Source: Neorhizobium huautlense
GTDB lineage: Bacteria > Pseudomonadota > Alphaproteobacteria > Rhizobiales > Rhizobiaceae
NCBI RefSeq assembly: GCF_030811685.1
Contig: NZ_JAUSRF010000016.1
Coordinates: forward strand, 1 to 64,000
Length of the DNA stretch: 64,000 nucleotides
Direction: 5' to 3'
The notes beneath the pieces were generated by a model that saw only the letters and a list, made by a program, of their open reading frames with translations, was not told where the DNA came from and made no database searches. This document shows, piece after piece, positions 11,688 through 21,600 of the stretch. The position numbers were made by a program, and so were the translations under genes. Numbering within the stretch: the stretch's first letter is position 1; every line of letters begins with the position of its first letter.

Positions 11688-12530
11688 ATGAGCGCAGACA
11701 GCGAAACACTGGAGAGAAATGCACCGGCGCAGAGCGATCGCGACGTCATTCTCGAAGTGCGCGATCTGACCGTCGGTTTCGGCTCGAAGATCGTTCTCGA
11801 CAATCTGAACCTCGATATCTATCGCGGCGAAATCCTCGGTTTCGTCGGCGCATCCGGTACCGGCAAATCGGTGCTGATGCGCACCGTACTACGGCTTTTG
11901 CCGCACCGCTCCGGTACGATCAAGATTCTCGGTGTCGATTATGACACGGCCGACGACCAGAAACGGATCGCGCTCGACACACGGCTTGGCGTTCTTTTTC
12001 AGCACGGAGCGCTGTTTTCGGCGCTGACGGTGAAGGAAAACATCCAGTTGCCGATGCGCGAATATCTGCAACTGCCGCAGTCGCTGATGGACGAACTGGC
12101 CTATCTGAAGCTGGAACTTGTCGGCCTGCCGCCTGACGCTGCCGACAAATACCCGTCCGAACTCTCCGGCGGCATGATCAAGCGTGCGGCACTGGCGCGT
12201 GCGCTGGCGCTCGACCCCGATCTCGTTTTTCTCGACGAGCCGACATCGGGTCTCGACCCGATCGGCGCTGCCGATTTCGATGCCCTGATCGCCAAGCTGC
12301 GCGATACGCTGGGCCTGACCGTCTACATGGTGACACACGACCTCGATAGCCTGTTCTCCGTCTGCGACCGTATTGCGGTTCTGGGGGAGAAAAAGGTATT
12401 GGTGGAAGGAACGCTGGACGACATGTTTGCCTGCGACGACCCTTGGGTTCAGTCCTATTTCCGCGGCAAGCGCGCACGATCGGTGGTGACAGAGCCGATC
12501 GACCGAGCCACCGAACACCCAGAAAAGTGA
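11688..12530 (+). CDS. mlaF: Mla-type lipid transport ATPase
   Basis: A 280-residue ABC ATPase that powers the MlaE permease. Walker A is GASGTGKS (~residue 53), the signature is LSGGMIKR, Walker B is DLVFLDEPTSGLDP, and the switch His is in VTHD. The extended C-terminal segment after EGTLDDMF is usual for MlaF. ATG 11688 follows AGGTGG closely and lies 7 bp past the mlaE stop, indicating one transcript. An upstream in-frame ATG at 11640 overlaps mlaE and is unlikely. Confidence 0.93.
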   Translation: MSADSETLERNAPAQSDRDVILEVRDLTVGFGSKIVLDNLNLDIYRGEILGFVGASGTGKSVLMRTVLRLLPHRSGTIKILGVDYDTADDQKRIALDTRLGVLFQHGALFSALTVKENIQLPMREYLQLPQSLMDELAYLKLELVGLPPDAADKYPSELSGGMIKRAALARALALDPDLVFLDEPTSGLDPIGAADFDALIAKLRDTLGLTVYMVTHDLDSLFSVCDRIAVLGEKKVLVEGTLDDMFACDDPWVQSYFRGKRARSVVTEPIDRATEHPEK

Positions 12531-12539
12531 CCGGAATTC

Positions 12540-13910
12540 ATGGAAACCAAAGCCAACTACGCCCTCGTCGGATTTTTCACGCTTCTGGTGGTCGTTGCCG
12601 CATTCGGCTTCGTCTACTGGATGGCGCAATATGGACGCGGCGGCCCGACCGGTGAACTGGCGATCCGTATCCCGGGTTCGGCGAACGGCCTTTCCGTGGG
12701 GTCCGCCGTGCGCTTCAACGGTATCCCGGTCGGCACGGTGCGCAACCTTGCCATCGATCCGGATGATCCGCGTTATTCGATCGCTTTCACCGAAGTGCAA
12801 CTGGCAGCACCTGTTTATCCGTCCACCAAGGCGGTGCTGGAAGTGCAGGGCCTGACGGGTGCCGCCTATATCGAATTGTCCGGCGGTCGTACCGGCGAGG
12901 AAAACATCGTCAGGAAGGCGCAGGAACAGGGCAAGCCGGCTGTGCTGATTGCCGACCAGTCGAGCGTCACCAACCTGCTCGCAACCGCCGACCAGATCCT
13001 CAAGCGCGCCGATACGGCGATCGGCGATATTCAGGGTTTTGTCGCCGACGCGCGCGGGCCGTTGACGCAGACGATCAGGAATGCCGAGACGTTTACCGCA
13101 TCGCTGAGCCAGAATTCCGGCGCGATCGACGAGTTCCTGCAGAGCCTGTCGGCGCTGTCCGGCACGTTCAATACTGTTTCCCAGCGCATCGATTCGACGC
13201 TTGAGGCAGCCGAACAGCTGGTTCGGGCCGTCGATGCCAACAAGATCAACAACATCCTCAGCAATGCCGAAAAGGTATCCGGCGACATCGCCGCATCCTC
13301 GACGGAACTGCCGGCAATCGTCGCCGAGGTGAAGGAAACGGCTGCGAGTTTCCGCCAGGTCGGTATCGACACGCAGAGCGTTCTGAAACGCGCCGAACAG
13401 ATCATGGCTTCGGTGGATCCGAAACAGGTCGGTGCGGTTGTCGACAACTTCGCCCAGGCATCAGTCGATGCACGCGGAGCCGTTGCTTCGGCGCGTGACG
13501 TGGTTGATGGCGTTGCTGCTCGCCGTGACGAGATCGACCGGGCGATCGGTGATTTCTCCGAACTGGCGAAGAAGCTCAATGAAGCATCCAGCCGTGTCGA
13601 TGGCATTCTTGCCAAGGTCGATACGATGGTGAGCGGCGAGGGTTCCGAAGGCATGTTCGCCGAGGCGCAGAAGACGCTGCAGTCGATCCGTGCCGCCGCC
13701 GACAATCTCAATGGCCGTATCGGCCCGATCGCCGACAATATCAATCGCTTCTCGTCGTCCGGCCTGCAGAACGTGCAGACGCTGGTGGGCGACATGCGCC
13801 GCACGGTGGACAATCTCAACCGCGCGATCACCAATTTCGACAACGACCCGCAGCGTCTGATCTTTGGCGGGGACGAGGTCAAGACATATGACGGCAGGAC
13901 CCGACGTTGA
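12540..13910 (+). CDS. mlaD: MCE-domain lipid-binding protein (MlaD family)
   Basis: Residues ~8-29 form an uncleaved membrane anchor and ~38-117 an MCE domain (GSANGLSVGSAVRFNGIPVGTV). In this family the domain forms a periplasmic hexamer that binds lipid. The remaining ~320 residues are a long, mostly helical, repetitive region. This 456-residue protein is far longer than E. coli MlaD (~180) and closer to the extended MCE proteins that build periplasm-spanning tubes. It starts 9 bp after mlaF, and its stop overlaps a possible start of the following lipoprotein. Confidence 0.9.
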   Translation: METKANYALVGFFTLLVVVAAFGFVYWMAQYGRGGPTGELAIRIPGSANGLSVGSAVRFNGIPVGTVRNLAIDPDDPRYSIAFTEVQLAAPVYPSTKAVLEVQGLTGAAYIELSGGRTGEENIVRKAQEQGKPAVLIADQSSVTNLLATADQILKRADTAIGDIQGFVADARGPLTQTIRNAETFTASLSQNSGAIDEFLQSLSALSGTFNTVSQRIDSTLEAAEQLVRAVDANKINNILSNAEKVSGDIAASSTELPAIVAEVKETAASFRQVGIDTQSVLKRAEQIMASVDPKQVGAVVDNFAQASVDARGAVASARDVVDGVAARRDEIDRAIGDFSELAKKLNEASSRVDGILAKVDTMVSGEGSEGMFAEAQKTLQSIRAAADNLNGRIGPIADNINRFSSSGLQNVQTLVGDMRRTVDNLNRAITNFDNDPQRLIFGGDEVKTYDGRTRR

Positions 13911-13954
13911 TGGCGTGTGGCGCGTTCAAGTACAGGGCTGATGGGAGCGTGAAT

Positions 13955-14563
13955 ATGGGTTCGAAGTCTTTTGGTTTGGGTCGCGGCGGTGCCATGCTTG
14001 CCCTGCCGCTCGTGGCAGTGCTGCTGTCCGGCTGCGGCAGCAAGGCCAATAACGACACGTTCGATCTGTCGCTGACGCCGGTGGCAAGCTCTGCCGACAG
14101 CGCGAAGGCTCGCCAGATCCTCGTGCCCGAGCCGACGGCGCTGAAATCGCTCGACAGCGAGCAGGTGGTGGTGCGTGTTTCGCCGTCTGAAATTCGCTAT
14201 CTCGGCAATTCGCAATGGGGTGATCGTCTGCCGCGTATCGTGCAGTCCAAGCTGGTGCAGGCGTTCGAAAACACCGGCAAGCTGGGTGGCGTCGGCAAGC
14301 CGGGACAGGGACTGGCAATCGATTATCAGGTCGTTACCGATATCCGCGCCTTCGAGGTCAATGCGTCGAGCCCGAAGGCGGCCGTTGTCGAGATCTCGGT
14401 AAAAATCCTCAACGATCGCAACGGTTCGGTGCGGGCGCAGAACGTGTTCCGCGCCACGGTGCCGGTGTCTGGTGAGGACAATGCCACCTTCATCGCCGGC
14501 ATCAACCGCGCCTTTGCCAAGGTCGGCGCCGATATCGTCGACTGGACGCTGAAGTCGATCTGA
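13955..14563 (+). CDS. ABC-type transport auxiliary lipoprotein (PqiC-like)
   Basis: Last gene of the Mla-type operon. A hydrophobic signal ends in the lipobox LLSGC, so the protein is probably a lipoprotein of about 200 residues. The mature part matches the auxiliary lipoprotein family found beside MCE transport genes, thought to sit at the outer membrane end of the lipid pathway. ATG 13955 is preferred because GGGAG lies seven bases upstream and gives a normal signal peptide. ATG 13910, overlapping the mlaD stop as TGATG, is an alternative that would add 15 residues. A strong terminator follows. Confidence 0.85.
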   Translation: MGSKSFGLGRGGAMLALPLVAVLLSGCGSKANNDTFDLSLTPVASSADSAKARQILVPEPTALKSLDSEQVVVRVSPSEIRYLGNSQWGDRLPRIVQSKLVQAFENTGKLGGVGKPGQGLAIDYQVVTDIRAFEVNASSPKAAVVEISVKILNDRNGSVRAQNVFRATVPVSGEDNATFIAGINRAFAKVGADIVDWTLKSI

Positions 14564-14586
14564 TCCTTCACGCGACAGAAATTGCA

Positions 14587-14631
14587 GACAACAGCCCCGG
14601 CAGCGAAGCGCTCCGGGGCTGTTGTCGTTTT
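14587..14631 (+). terminator. Terminator of the Mla-type operon
   Basis: GACAACAGCCCCGG and CCGGGGCTGTTGTC make a perfect 14-bp stem with a 12-nt loop, followed by GTTTTA. It begins 23 bp after the last stop codon of the operon. Confidence 0.9.
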
Positions 14632-14670
14632 ACGCCCGTGCATGATCTGCCGTTCGCGGCCTACAGATCG

Positions 14671-15039
14671 TCAGGGAAAGTTCTTGTTGGCACTGGCCGT
14701 GGCGAGAGCCTTTCCCTTGGCATCAAGCGCCTTGATGGTGAACCTGTATTTGTGGCGGGTCGGCGGGCATGGGCCCTTGTAGCTGAAGGCGCCGTAAGCC
14801 AGGCTGGCATTGCCAGCGTAGTCGACCTTGCCGCCACCATGATGAAAGTTCGGTGCATCGAGATCGATCATCCGAATATCGAGCCTGGTCGTGCCGGCCG
14901 GCACGCCTGAAAGCTTGATGGGTGGGGATTTGCTGTCAAAGCACTTCTTCGTCGGCCCCCAGTCGACCGAGGCGGACATATCGGCAAGTGCCGGTCCGGC
15001 AAGGCTGGCAGCAATCATGGTGGTGATGATGAGACGCAT
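14671..15039 (-). CDS. Secreted PEBP-like (YbhB/YbcL family) protein
   Basis: The 122-residue product has a signal peptide ending GPALA and a short phosphatidylethanolamine-binding-protein-like domain containing the D-x-DAP segment (MIDLDAPNFHHGG). It is shorter than typical YbhB (~158 residues). The function of bacterial periplasmic members is not established. ATG 15039 is set by GGAGG six bases upstream. It converges on the Mla operon, close to whose terminator it ends. Its upstream flank holds the inverted-repeat element. Confidence 0.8.
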   Translation of the reverse strand: MRLIITTMIAASLAGPALADMSASVDWGPTKKCFDSKSPPIKLSGVPAGTTRLDIRMIDLDAPNFHHGGGKVDYAGNASLAYGAFSYKGPCPPTRHKYRFTIKALDAKGKALATASANKNFP

Positions 15040-15124
15040 GTGTTCCTCCCGACAGAACGTCAACCACAGATTATCCGCGACCAGAGAATAGCGGATAAGG
15101 TGAAAGAACGACCCCCAAATGGGT

Positions 15125-15400
15125 TAGAGCGGTTCATTGTTAAATGGAAACAGTTCTGCCGGAGCAGGTTTTCGTCGGGGCAGCGGCGATTGGCGAAGCG
15201 CATACCACGGGTGTACGTGCGAGCCGATCGCCGTTGATCCCGGCGGAAAGATGCCCGGCCCTTCGGGTTGGCTGAAACGGGCCGCCTGATCGCATGGCCG
15301 GCTTGGACGTATGCTTTGGCTATGACACGCGCCGGCCATGCGACCATCCGACTCCGTTTGAGCCAACAGAACTGATTCCATTTAACAATGAACCGCTCTA
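15125..15400. repeat. 276-bp element with 34-bp terminal inverted repeats (MITE- or RIME-like)
   Basis: The arms 15125-15158 and 15367-15400 are inverted copies matching at 33 of 34 positions. The outer 25 bp (starting TAGAGCGGTTCATTG) are perfect. The interior has a second perfect inverted pair, CGCATGGCCGGC at 15291-15302 and its complement at 15332-15343. No ORF with a ribosome site lies inside. Size, terminal repeats and lack of coding capacity fit a small non-autonomous element or a rhizobial intergenic mosaic repeat. No target duplication can be assigned with confidence. Confidence 0.75.
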
Positions 15401-15586
15401 GCTGTCGAGTTTCTCAATCGCCGGTTCTTCACTGTCCCGCGCACAGATCAGGGCGTGAAAGGCATGCTGGGTGGAAAGCAGCAAGCGGATGGCCTCGCCA
15501 TCGCTCCGCAATGGAATGGCTGACCGGCGGATGTCCCGCAGGCGATTGAGTTTCAGATCGATGTCGTCCGAATGCCGATGCGCCAC
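15398..15586 (-). CDS. Small hypothetical protein (62 residues)
   Basis: A GTG start at 15586 is preceded by AGGAGGT at an ideal 4-nt spacing, one of the best ribosome sites in the window. The product is charged, begins MAHRHSDDIDLKLNRLRDIRR and is probably mostly helical. I do not recognise it. Its TAG stop (15398-15400) lies within the last three bases of the inverted-repeat element, so the original C-terminus may have been changed by insertion of that element. It lies upstream of and on the same strand as the PEBP gene, and downstream of gpr. Confidence 0.6.
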   Translation of the reverse strand: MAHRHSDDIDLKLNRLRDIRRSAIPLRSDGEAIRLLLSTQHAFHALICARDSEEPAIEKLDS

Positions 15587-15644
15587 AGAAACCTCCTGGT
15601 TCCTGTGGCGCACTTTATCAGAAAATGACGATGTATCAACTATG

Positions 15645-15671
15645 GATCAACAACCGTAACGATTGTTGATC
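15645..15671. terminator. Short hairpin at the end of gpr
   Basis: GATCAACAA and TTGTTGATC form a 9-bp stem that overlaps the gpr stop codon (TGA at 15670-15672, minus strand). It lacks a T-run, so a terminator role is uncertain. Confidence 0.35.
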
Positions 15672-18600
15672 AGCTGAAGCGACCTGCCGCGTGTGCCAGC
15701 ATGGTGTAGACCTTGCCGGTATCCGAAGTGAGGTAGCTCTGGGTGACCGTCTTGTCGCGATCGGTGCGGGCCACATCGGCAAGCAGCTTTTCGAAATCGG
15801 CGATGTAACGATCGACGGCCGTGCGGAATTCCGGCTCGTGATCATACTTGCGCTTGATGTCGTCAAAGGTCTGCTGGCCCTTGAGCGTGTAGAGGCGACG
15901 GGTGAACACATCGCGTTCGCCACGCTGGTAGCGGCGCCACAGTTCGACCGAGGCATTGTGATCGATGGCGCGGGCGATATCGACCGAAAGCGAGTTCAGC
16001 GATTCCACCATGTGGCGCGGATTGCGGTTGTCGCCGTGGCGGGTCGAGGCTTCCGGCGTGCTGCGCACCTGTTGGCGCGGAGCGGCTTCCACCTGTTCGT
16101 CACGCGATGCACCGCGCAGAAGATCGCTGATCCAGCCACCATTGTCGTCACGGCGCTGTGCCGGCTCGGCTGCGCGCGGTTGCTGTGCCGGGGCTGCCTG
16201 ATCCGCGGGCAAGCTGCCACGCAGAAGACCACCGGGCGCGCTGCCGGCCAATGCACCGCCCAAGGCACCGCCAAGACCCGACAGGATGTCGCGCTGCGGC
16301 TGCGGCTGGGACGCTGCGGGCTGCTGGGCAACACGCTGCGCCAGGCTCGGCTGCTGCGGGGCAGGAGCCGGCTGGTATGCCGGAGCGGGCTGCTGTGCAA
16401 TCGGTGCCGGTGCCACAGGTGCCTGGGCGTAGGACGGCGGCGGTGCCACCGGAGCCGGAGCAGGGGCTGCGACAGGGGCCGGCGCCGGTGCCGGGCGAAC
16501 CGGTTCGGCGACTTCCAGCTGCTGGGCCGAACGGCCGACCAGCGTGGAGATATCCTGCAGGGCCTTGATCTGCTCGGAAACGGCGCGACGCATGGCGGCA
16601 GCGCTTTCCTTGGCTTCTTCCGGCAGGTCGAAGGCACCGCGCTTCAGTTCCGAACGGGTGGCGTCCAGTTCCTTGCGGATATCGCCGGCCGAGCGGCGGA
16701 TCTCGTCGGTTGCGCCGGCGAAACGGCCGATCGCATCGTCGACCGACTGACGCAGTGTTTCGCGCAGCTGGTCGGCAGCCGTATCGGACTTGCCGGTGGC
16801 ATCGGTGAGCATGCGCTCGACATCGGCAAGCGAACCGGCAATGCCGCCACGCATGCGGTCGGTCAATTCACGCGAACGACGCTCGGCGTCGCTCATCGTG
16901 CCTTCGATGGCGCGGGCAGCTTCCTCGCCGGCATTGTAGAAGGCACTGCGCATGCTTTCCGCCGTGGCTTCGGCGCGTTGCTGGGTTTCGCCCAGCGTGC
17001 GGCCGATATCGGCGAAGGAGGCCTGCAGACCATCACGCAGACGCGAGGATACCTGCGACGAACGATCCTCGGCGCGGTCGAATGCGCCTTCGACGAGGTT
17101 CGTCAGGTTGCGCATCGTCAGTTCGATCTCTTCCGAGCGCTTGACGAGGCCGACCGACAGGTCACGCAGCGCGGTCTGACGTTCGTCGAGCGTGCCGACG
17201 AGGTTGGACTGGGCAGCACCCAGAAGTTCCGATGCCTGGCCGAGAACGCGCGAGTGATCGTCGAAACGACCGACGATATTGCCCACCTGCGACAGCGTTG
17301 CCGAGGAAACGGTCGAGAGGCGCTCGACATTGTTCTCCAAAAGGCGGCTGGCGCTGGAAACAACATCGGCCGACTGCGCTGCCGACTGCGAGAAGCGGTC
17401 GGCGGTGGCGCCAAGGCGTGCGTCGGCATCGCCCAGCTGTTCGGCGGCGCGTTCGATCGTGCCACCAAGTTCGGCCGCCGTGCGCTGTACCAGCGAAGCG
17501 ATGCCGGTATTGCTGTCTTCGAGGCGCGAGATGAGGCTCTGGACGCTGGCGGCGAGACCCTGCTCGACACCCAGCATCTTGCCGGACACTTCTTCACCGC
17601 GCTGGCTGATGGCCGAGAGCGTGTCGTTGGTGCGGGCGGCGAGCGCATCGACCAGAGCGTTGTTCTCGTTGCGCAGGCGCTGGCTTGTCTCTTCCGCAGC
17701 AGCGGAGAGGCGACCGGCGGACTGTTCGGCGGCGGTTGCCAGCTGTTCTGCTGCCTGACGGCCGCTTTCGGCAGCCTGTTCAAGGGCCGGACGTGCCTTT
17801 TCGTCGATCAGGCGCGAGAACTCGGCCGAACGGCTGGACAGCATCGAGTTGAGATCGCGCGAGCGGTTGTCGAGCGAGGTGCGGATGGCTTCGCCACGGG
17901 CTTCCAGCGCCTTGTCGACCTGATCGATGGCGGCATTGATTTCACCGGCAGTCTGCGAAAGCGCGTTGCGGACACTGTCGCCACGGTCGCCGAGCGACTT
18001 TTCGGCTTCGCCGAGCGCATCGGAAATGGCCGCGACCTGACCCTTTACCAGAGCGTCGGCTTCGGCAACCTTGTTGACGATTGAATTGCCGGCATCCGAG
18101 AAGGCCTGAGCCACGGCCGCAGCCTGACCCGACAGGCGGCCCTGTGTTTCGGAAATGCGGCCGACGATCTCGTTGGAGCGATCCTCGATCGACTTGGTGA
18201 ATTCGGCGTTGCGGGCTTCCAGCTGTTCGGAAAACTGGGCGCCGGCGCGTGCCAGAGCTTCGGTCGAACGCATGGCCTCGCTGTCCATGCCTTCGGCAGC
18301 CGTGGTGACGGCGTCACGCATGGCGGAAGCAAGCGTGGCGGCCTTGCCTTCGATGGTGCGGCTGACGGCGTCGAGGCCGACATTGAGCGCGCGGTCCATG
18401 GTGCCGAGACGTTCTTCGAGACGGCCGGTGCCGGCATCGAACGTCCCGTCGATACGCGATGCTGCCTGCTCGCCGGCGGCTTCGAGACGGGCACTGCCGC
18501 CTTCGAGGCTGGTTTCGATGCGGGCCGCGGCAGCGCCTGCAGCGCGTTCGAGATCTGCCGTGCGCTCGGCAAGCGTTTCGCCGAGATTGCGGCCAACGCC

Positions 18601-21600
18601 ATCCACCAGTTCGGAAACCGAACCAAGCTGATCGCGCATGCGGCCTTCAAGGCCGGTCAGCGTGCCATCGACGCGTTCGCTGGTTTCGTTGAGAGCGGTC
18701 GAAACGCTGCCGACGGTCTTTTCGATGCGGCTGGAGAACTGGTCGGCAGACTGGTTGATTTCGGCGGCAGCCGTGCTCAGCTTGGCGGCGATTTCGCCGG
18801 CGCTGGAGGTGAGGCGGCCTTCGAGATCGTTACCGACGCCGTCGACCAGACCACGCAGGCCTTCCTGCTGCAACTCGAGCGTCATTTCCAGCATGCTGGC
18901 GCTGGTGGCGATCGACGTGCCGATGGAGGTTGCCTGATCGGCAAGCATTTCGCTGAACTGGCCTTCGGCCTCGGTCAGCGTCGCCGAAATCATCTCGCGA
19001 CGATCGTCCAGCGTGGCGCGCATGCGCTCGTAGGAGCCGTCCAGCGTTTCGGACAGGCGGTCATTGCCGGCTTCCATGGATTCGGCAACGCGCTCATGGC
19101 CGGTGCTCATCATGGTTTCCATGCGCAGCAGGCCGTCGGTGATCGTGTCTTCGAAACGTTCGGCATTCTGGCCGAGCGCCATTTCGATGCGACCGGCACC
19201 GCCGCCGACCGAACGGTCGATCTGTTCGGCGCCCTGTTCGAGAGCACGGGTGATTTCCGCGCCGCGATTGTCGAGCGTGGCTTCGAGACGCTGCTGGCTT
19301 TCCGCGTAGACGCCCTGCAGGTTTTCGGTGCGGGCGGCATAGGCTGCGGCAACGCGTTCGTCGGCACTGTTGATGGTGTCGAGAAGCGTGCTGGTCTTTT
19401 CCTCGATGGCGCCGGTGAGGCGGTCTTCGCCGAGAGCCAGCGAGGTCGCCATTTCCATCGACTTGTCGTCGAGGATTTCGCCGATGCGTTCGCTGCTCTT
19501 GGACACCATGTCGCCCATGTCGGTCATGCGGCGGCCGAGATCCTGCTCGATGCGCTGATGACCGGCGGACAGAACGGTTTCCATGCCGGCGATGCGGTCG
19601 TCGAGAACGCCTGCAAGGCGCTCCGGCGTGCCGGCAACGGCGTTTTCAAGACGGGCGGTGCGCTCGTCCAGCACTTCGGCCAGACGCTCGTGGCTGCCGC
19701 TGACGGCATTGACGATGGCAGCCGAATGACCGGCCAGCGTGTCGTCGAAACGGGTCTGGCTGTCGGTGAGAGCGTTGAAGAGGGCGCCGCTGCGTTCCGC
19801 CATGACGGCATCGATACGCTCGTGTGCGCCACCAAAACTGTCGGTGATTTCGGCAGCACGGGCGTTGAGCGTTTCGGTGAATTCCTGCGCACGACCTTCG
19901 AGCGCGCCGGAAAGCTCGCGGCTCTTGGCGTCGAAATCGGTCGAGAAGGCGCTGGCGGAAGCTTCGAGGCTTTCGTTGAGAGCGCGGCCGGACTTTTCGA
20001 GGTTTTCGGTCAGGTTGCGGCCGGACGTGTCCAGCGTTTCGGCAAGCGTACGGCTGCGCTCGTCGATCGCCTGGTGGAACTCGTTGGTGCTGGCATCCAG
20101 ACCTTCGGTGAGAGCAGCAGCCGACGTGGCAAGGCCGATGGTGAGCGCAAGGCTCTTGTCATCGATGGCCTGCTGGAATTCGGCCGTGCGGGCGTCGAGA
20201 CCTTCGGTGAGGGCGGCAGCCGAAGTGGCGAGACCGACGCTGAGCGCGAGGCTCTTGTCGTCGATTGCTTCCTGAAGCTGGGTGCTGCGGGCGTCAAACG
20301 CTTCGGTGAAGGCACGGCTGCGGGCGTCGAGCGCTTCGCCGATCTGGCTTGTGCCGGATTCCAGCGTGCTTTCGAGCATTTCCTGGCTGGTGCCGAGCGT
20401 GGTTGCAAGCGCCAGCGACTGGTCGGTAAAGGCCGAGCCGATGCGTTCGATGCTGGAAGATAGAATGCCTTCCATGGCTTCCGAATTGCTTTCGACGCTC
20501 TGCTTGATGGCCAGCAGGCTATCGTTGAGCTTCGTATCGAGCGAACCCGAACGCTGGTCGAAAGCGGCAGTGAATTCGTTCAGGCCTTCATCGAAGGTGG
20601 TGCTGAGCTGACCGATCGTGCCCTGCAGGCGCTCTTCGAAAAGGCCGGTGCGCAGGTCGAGATCCATGACCGCATCGTCGGCAGCTGTCTGCAGGCTCTG
20701 GCGGAAGCTGGAGCCACGTTCTTCGAGGGTGGTGTTGAGCGAATTGAGAACGCCGTCGAGCGTGCCGGTGATGGCGCGTTCGCCGGAGGTGAGGCCCTCG
20801 GTGATTTCGCGGGTGCGCGCAACCAGCGTTTCGTTGAGCTGGCGGGTGCGGTCGGAAAGAGCCGCATTCAGCTTTTCGGTATTGGCATCGAGCGTCGAGG
20901 CGCGGGTCTCGAACTGGCCGAGCAGATCCTCACCGCGTTCGGCAAGCGTCTTGGACAGATCTTCAAGACGCACATCGAATTCGCCGGCGAGCTGTTTGCC
21001 GGAGGACTGCAATGTCTCGATCATCGAATCGGTCTTGGCCGTCAGCAGCGAGCCAAGGGCTTCGCCGGCGGCGTTCGAACGTTCCATCAGGGTGGCGGCA
21101 CGTGTCTCGATCATCGAGGCAAAGGCTTCGCCCGAGGTGGCGAGACGAACCGAGATTTCCTCGGTTGCCAGCGACAGGTCTTCCTTGAGCTGATCGTGGG
21201 CGCCGACGATGGAGGAGCGGATGCGGTCTGCATGGTTGACGATCGCGTCTCGTTCCGAGCCGAGTTCCTGAACGAGGCCGCGCACGCGCAACTCGTTGTC
21301 GGCATAGCTGCGCTCAAGCGCATTCACTTCCGAATGGACGAGGGTCTCGAGTTCGGTGGCACGGGCGATGGTGCGCTCGATGCCTTCGTTCATCGCCATG
21401 ACTTCGCGGCGAACGGCCTGACCGACCGTCATGATGCGGTCGGTGGCAATGGTTTCTGGTTCGGACAGGCGCAGGGCCACTTCCGCCATCGAACGGGCAG
21501 CGACACGCAATTCGTGCGCACGCGCCATCATGATGGAGAAGGCATAAAACAGCATGATCGGCACGAAGATGCCGACACCGATGGCAACGACGCCGGGTGT

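Noticed and set aside
15691-18084. A 797-codon plus-strand frame opposite the C-terminal part of gpr
   Set aside because: It has repetitive Arg/Gly/Leu-rich antisense composition, no ribosome site and no recognisable domain.
19900-20400. Regularly spaced repeats resembling a CRISPR array
   Set aside because: The repeats are in frame, diverged, and encode heptad-like protein units within one open reading frame; there are no spacers or cas genes.
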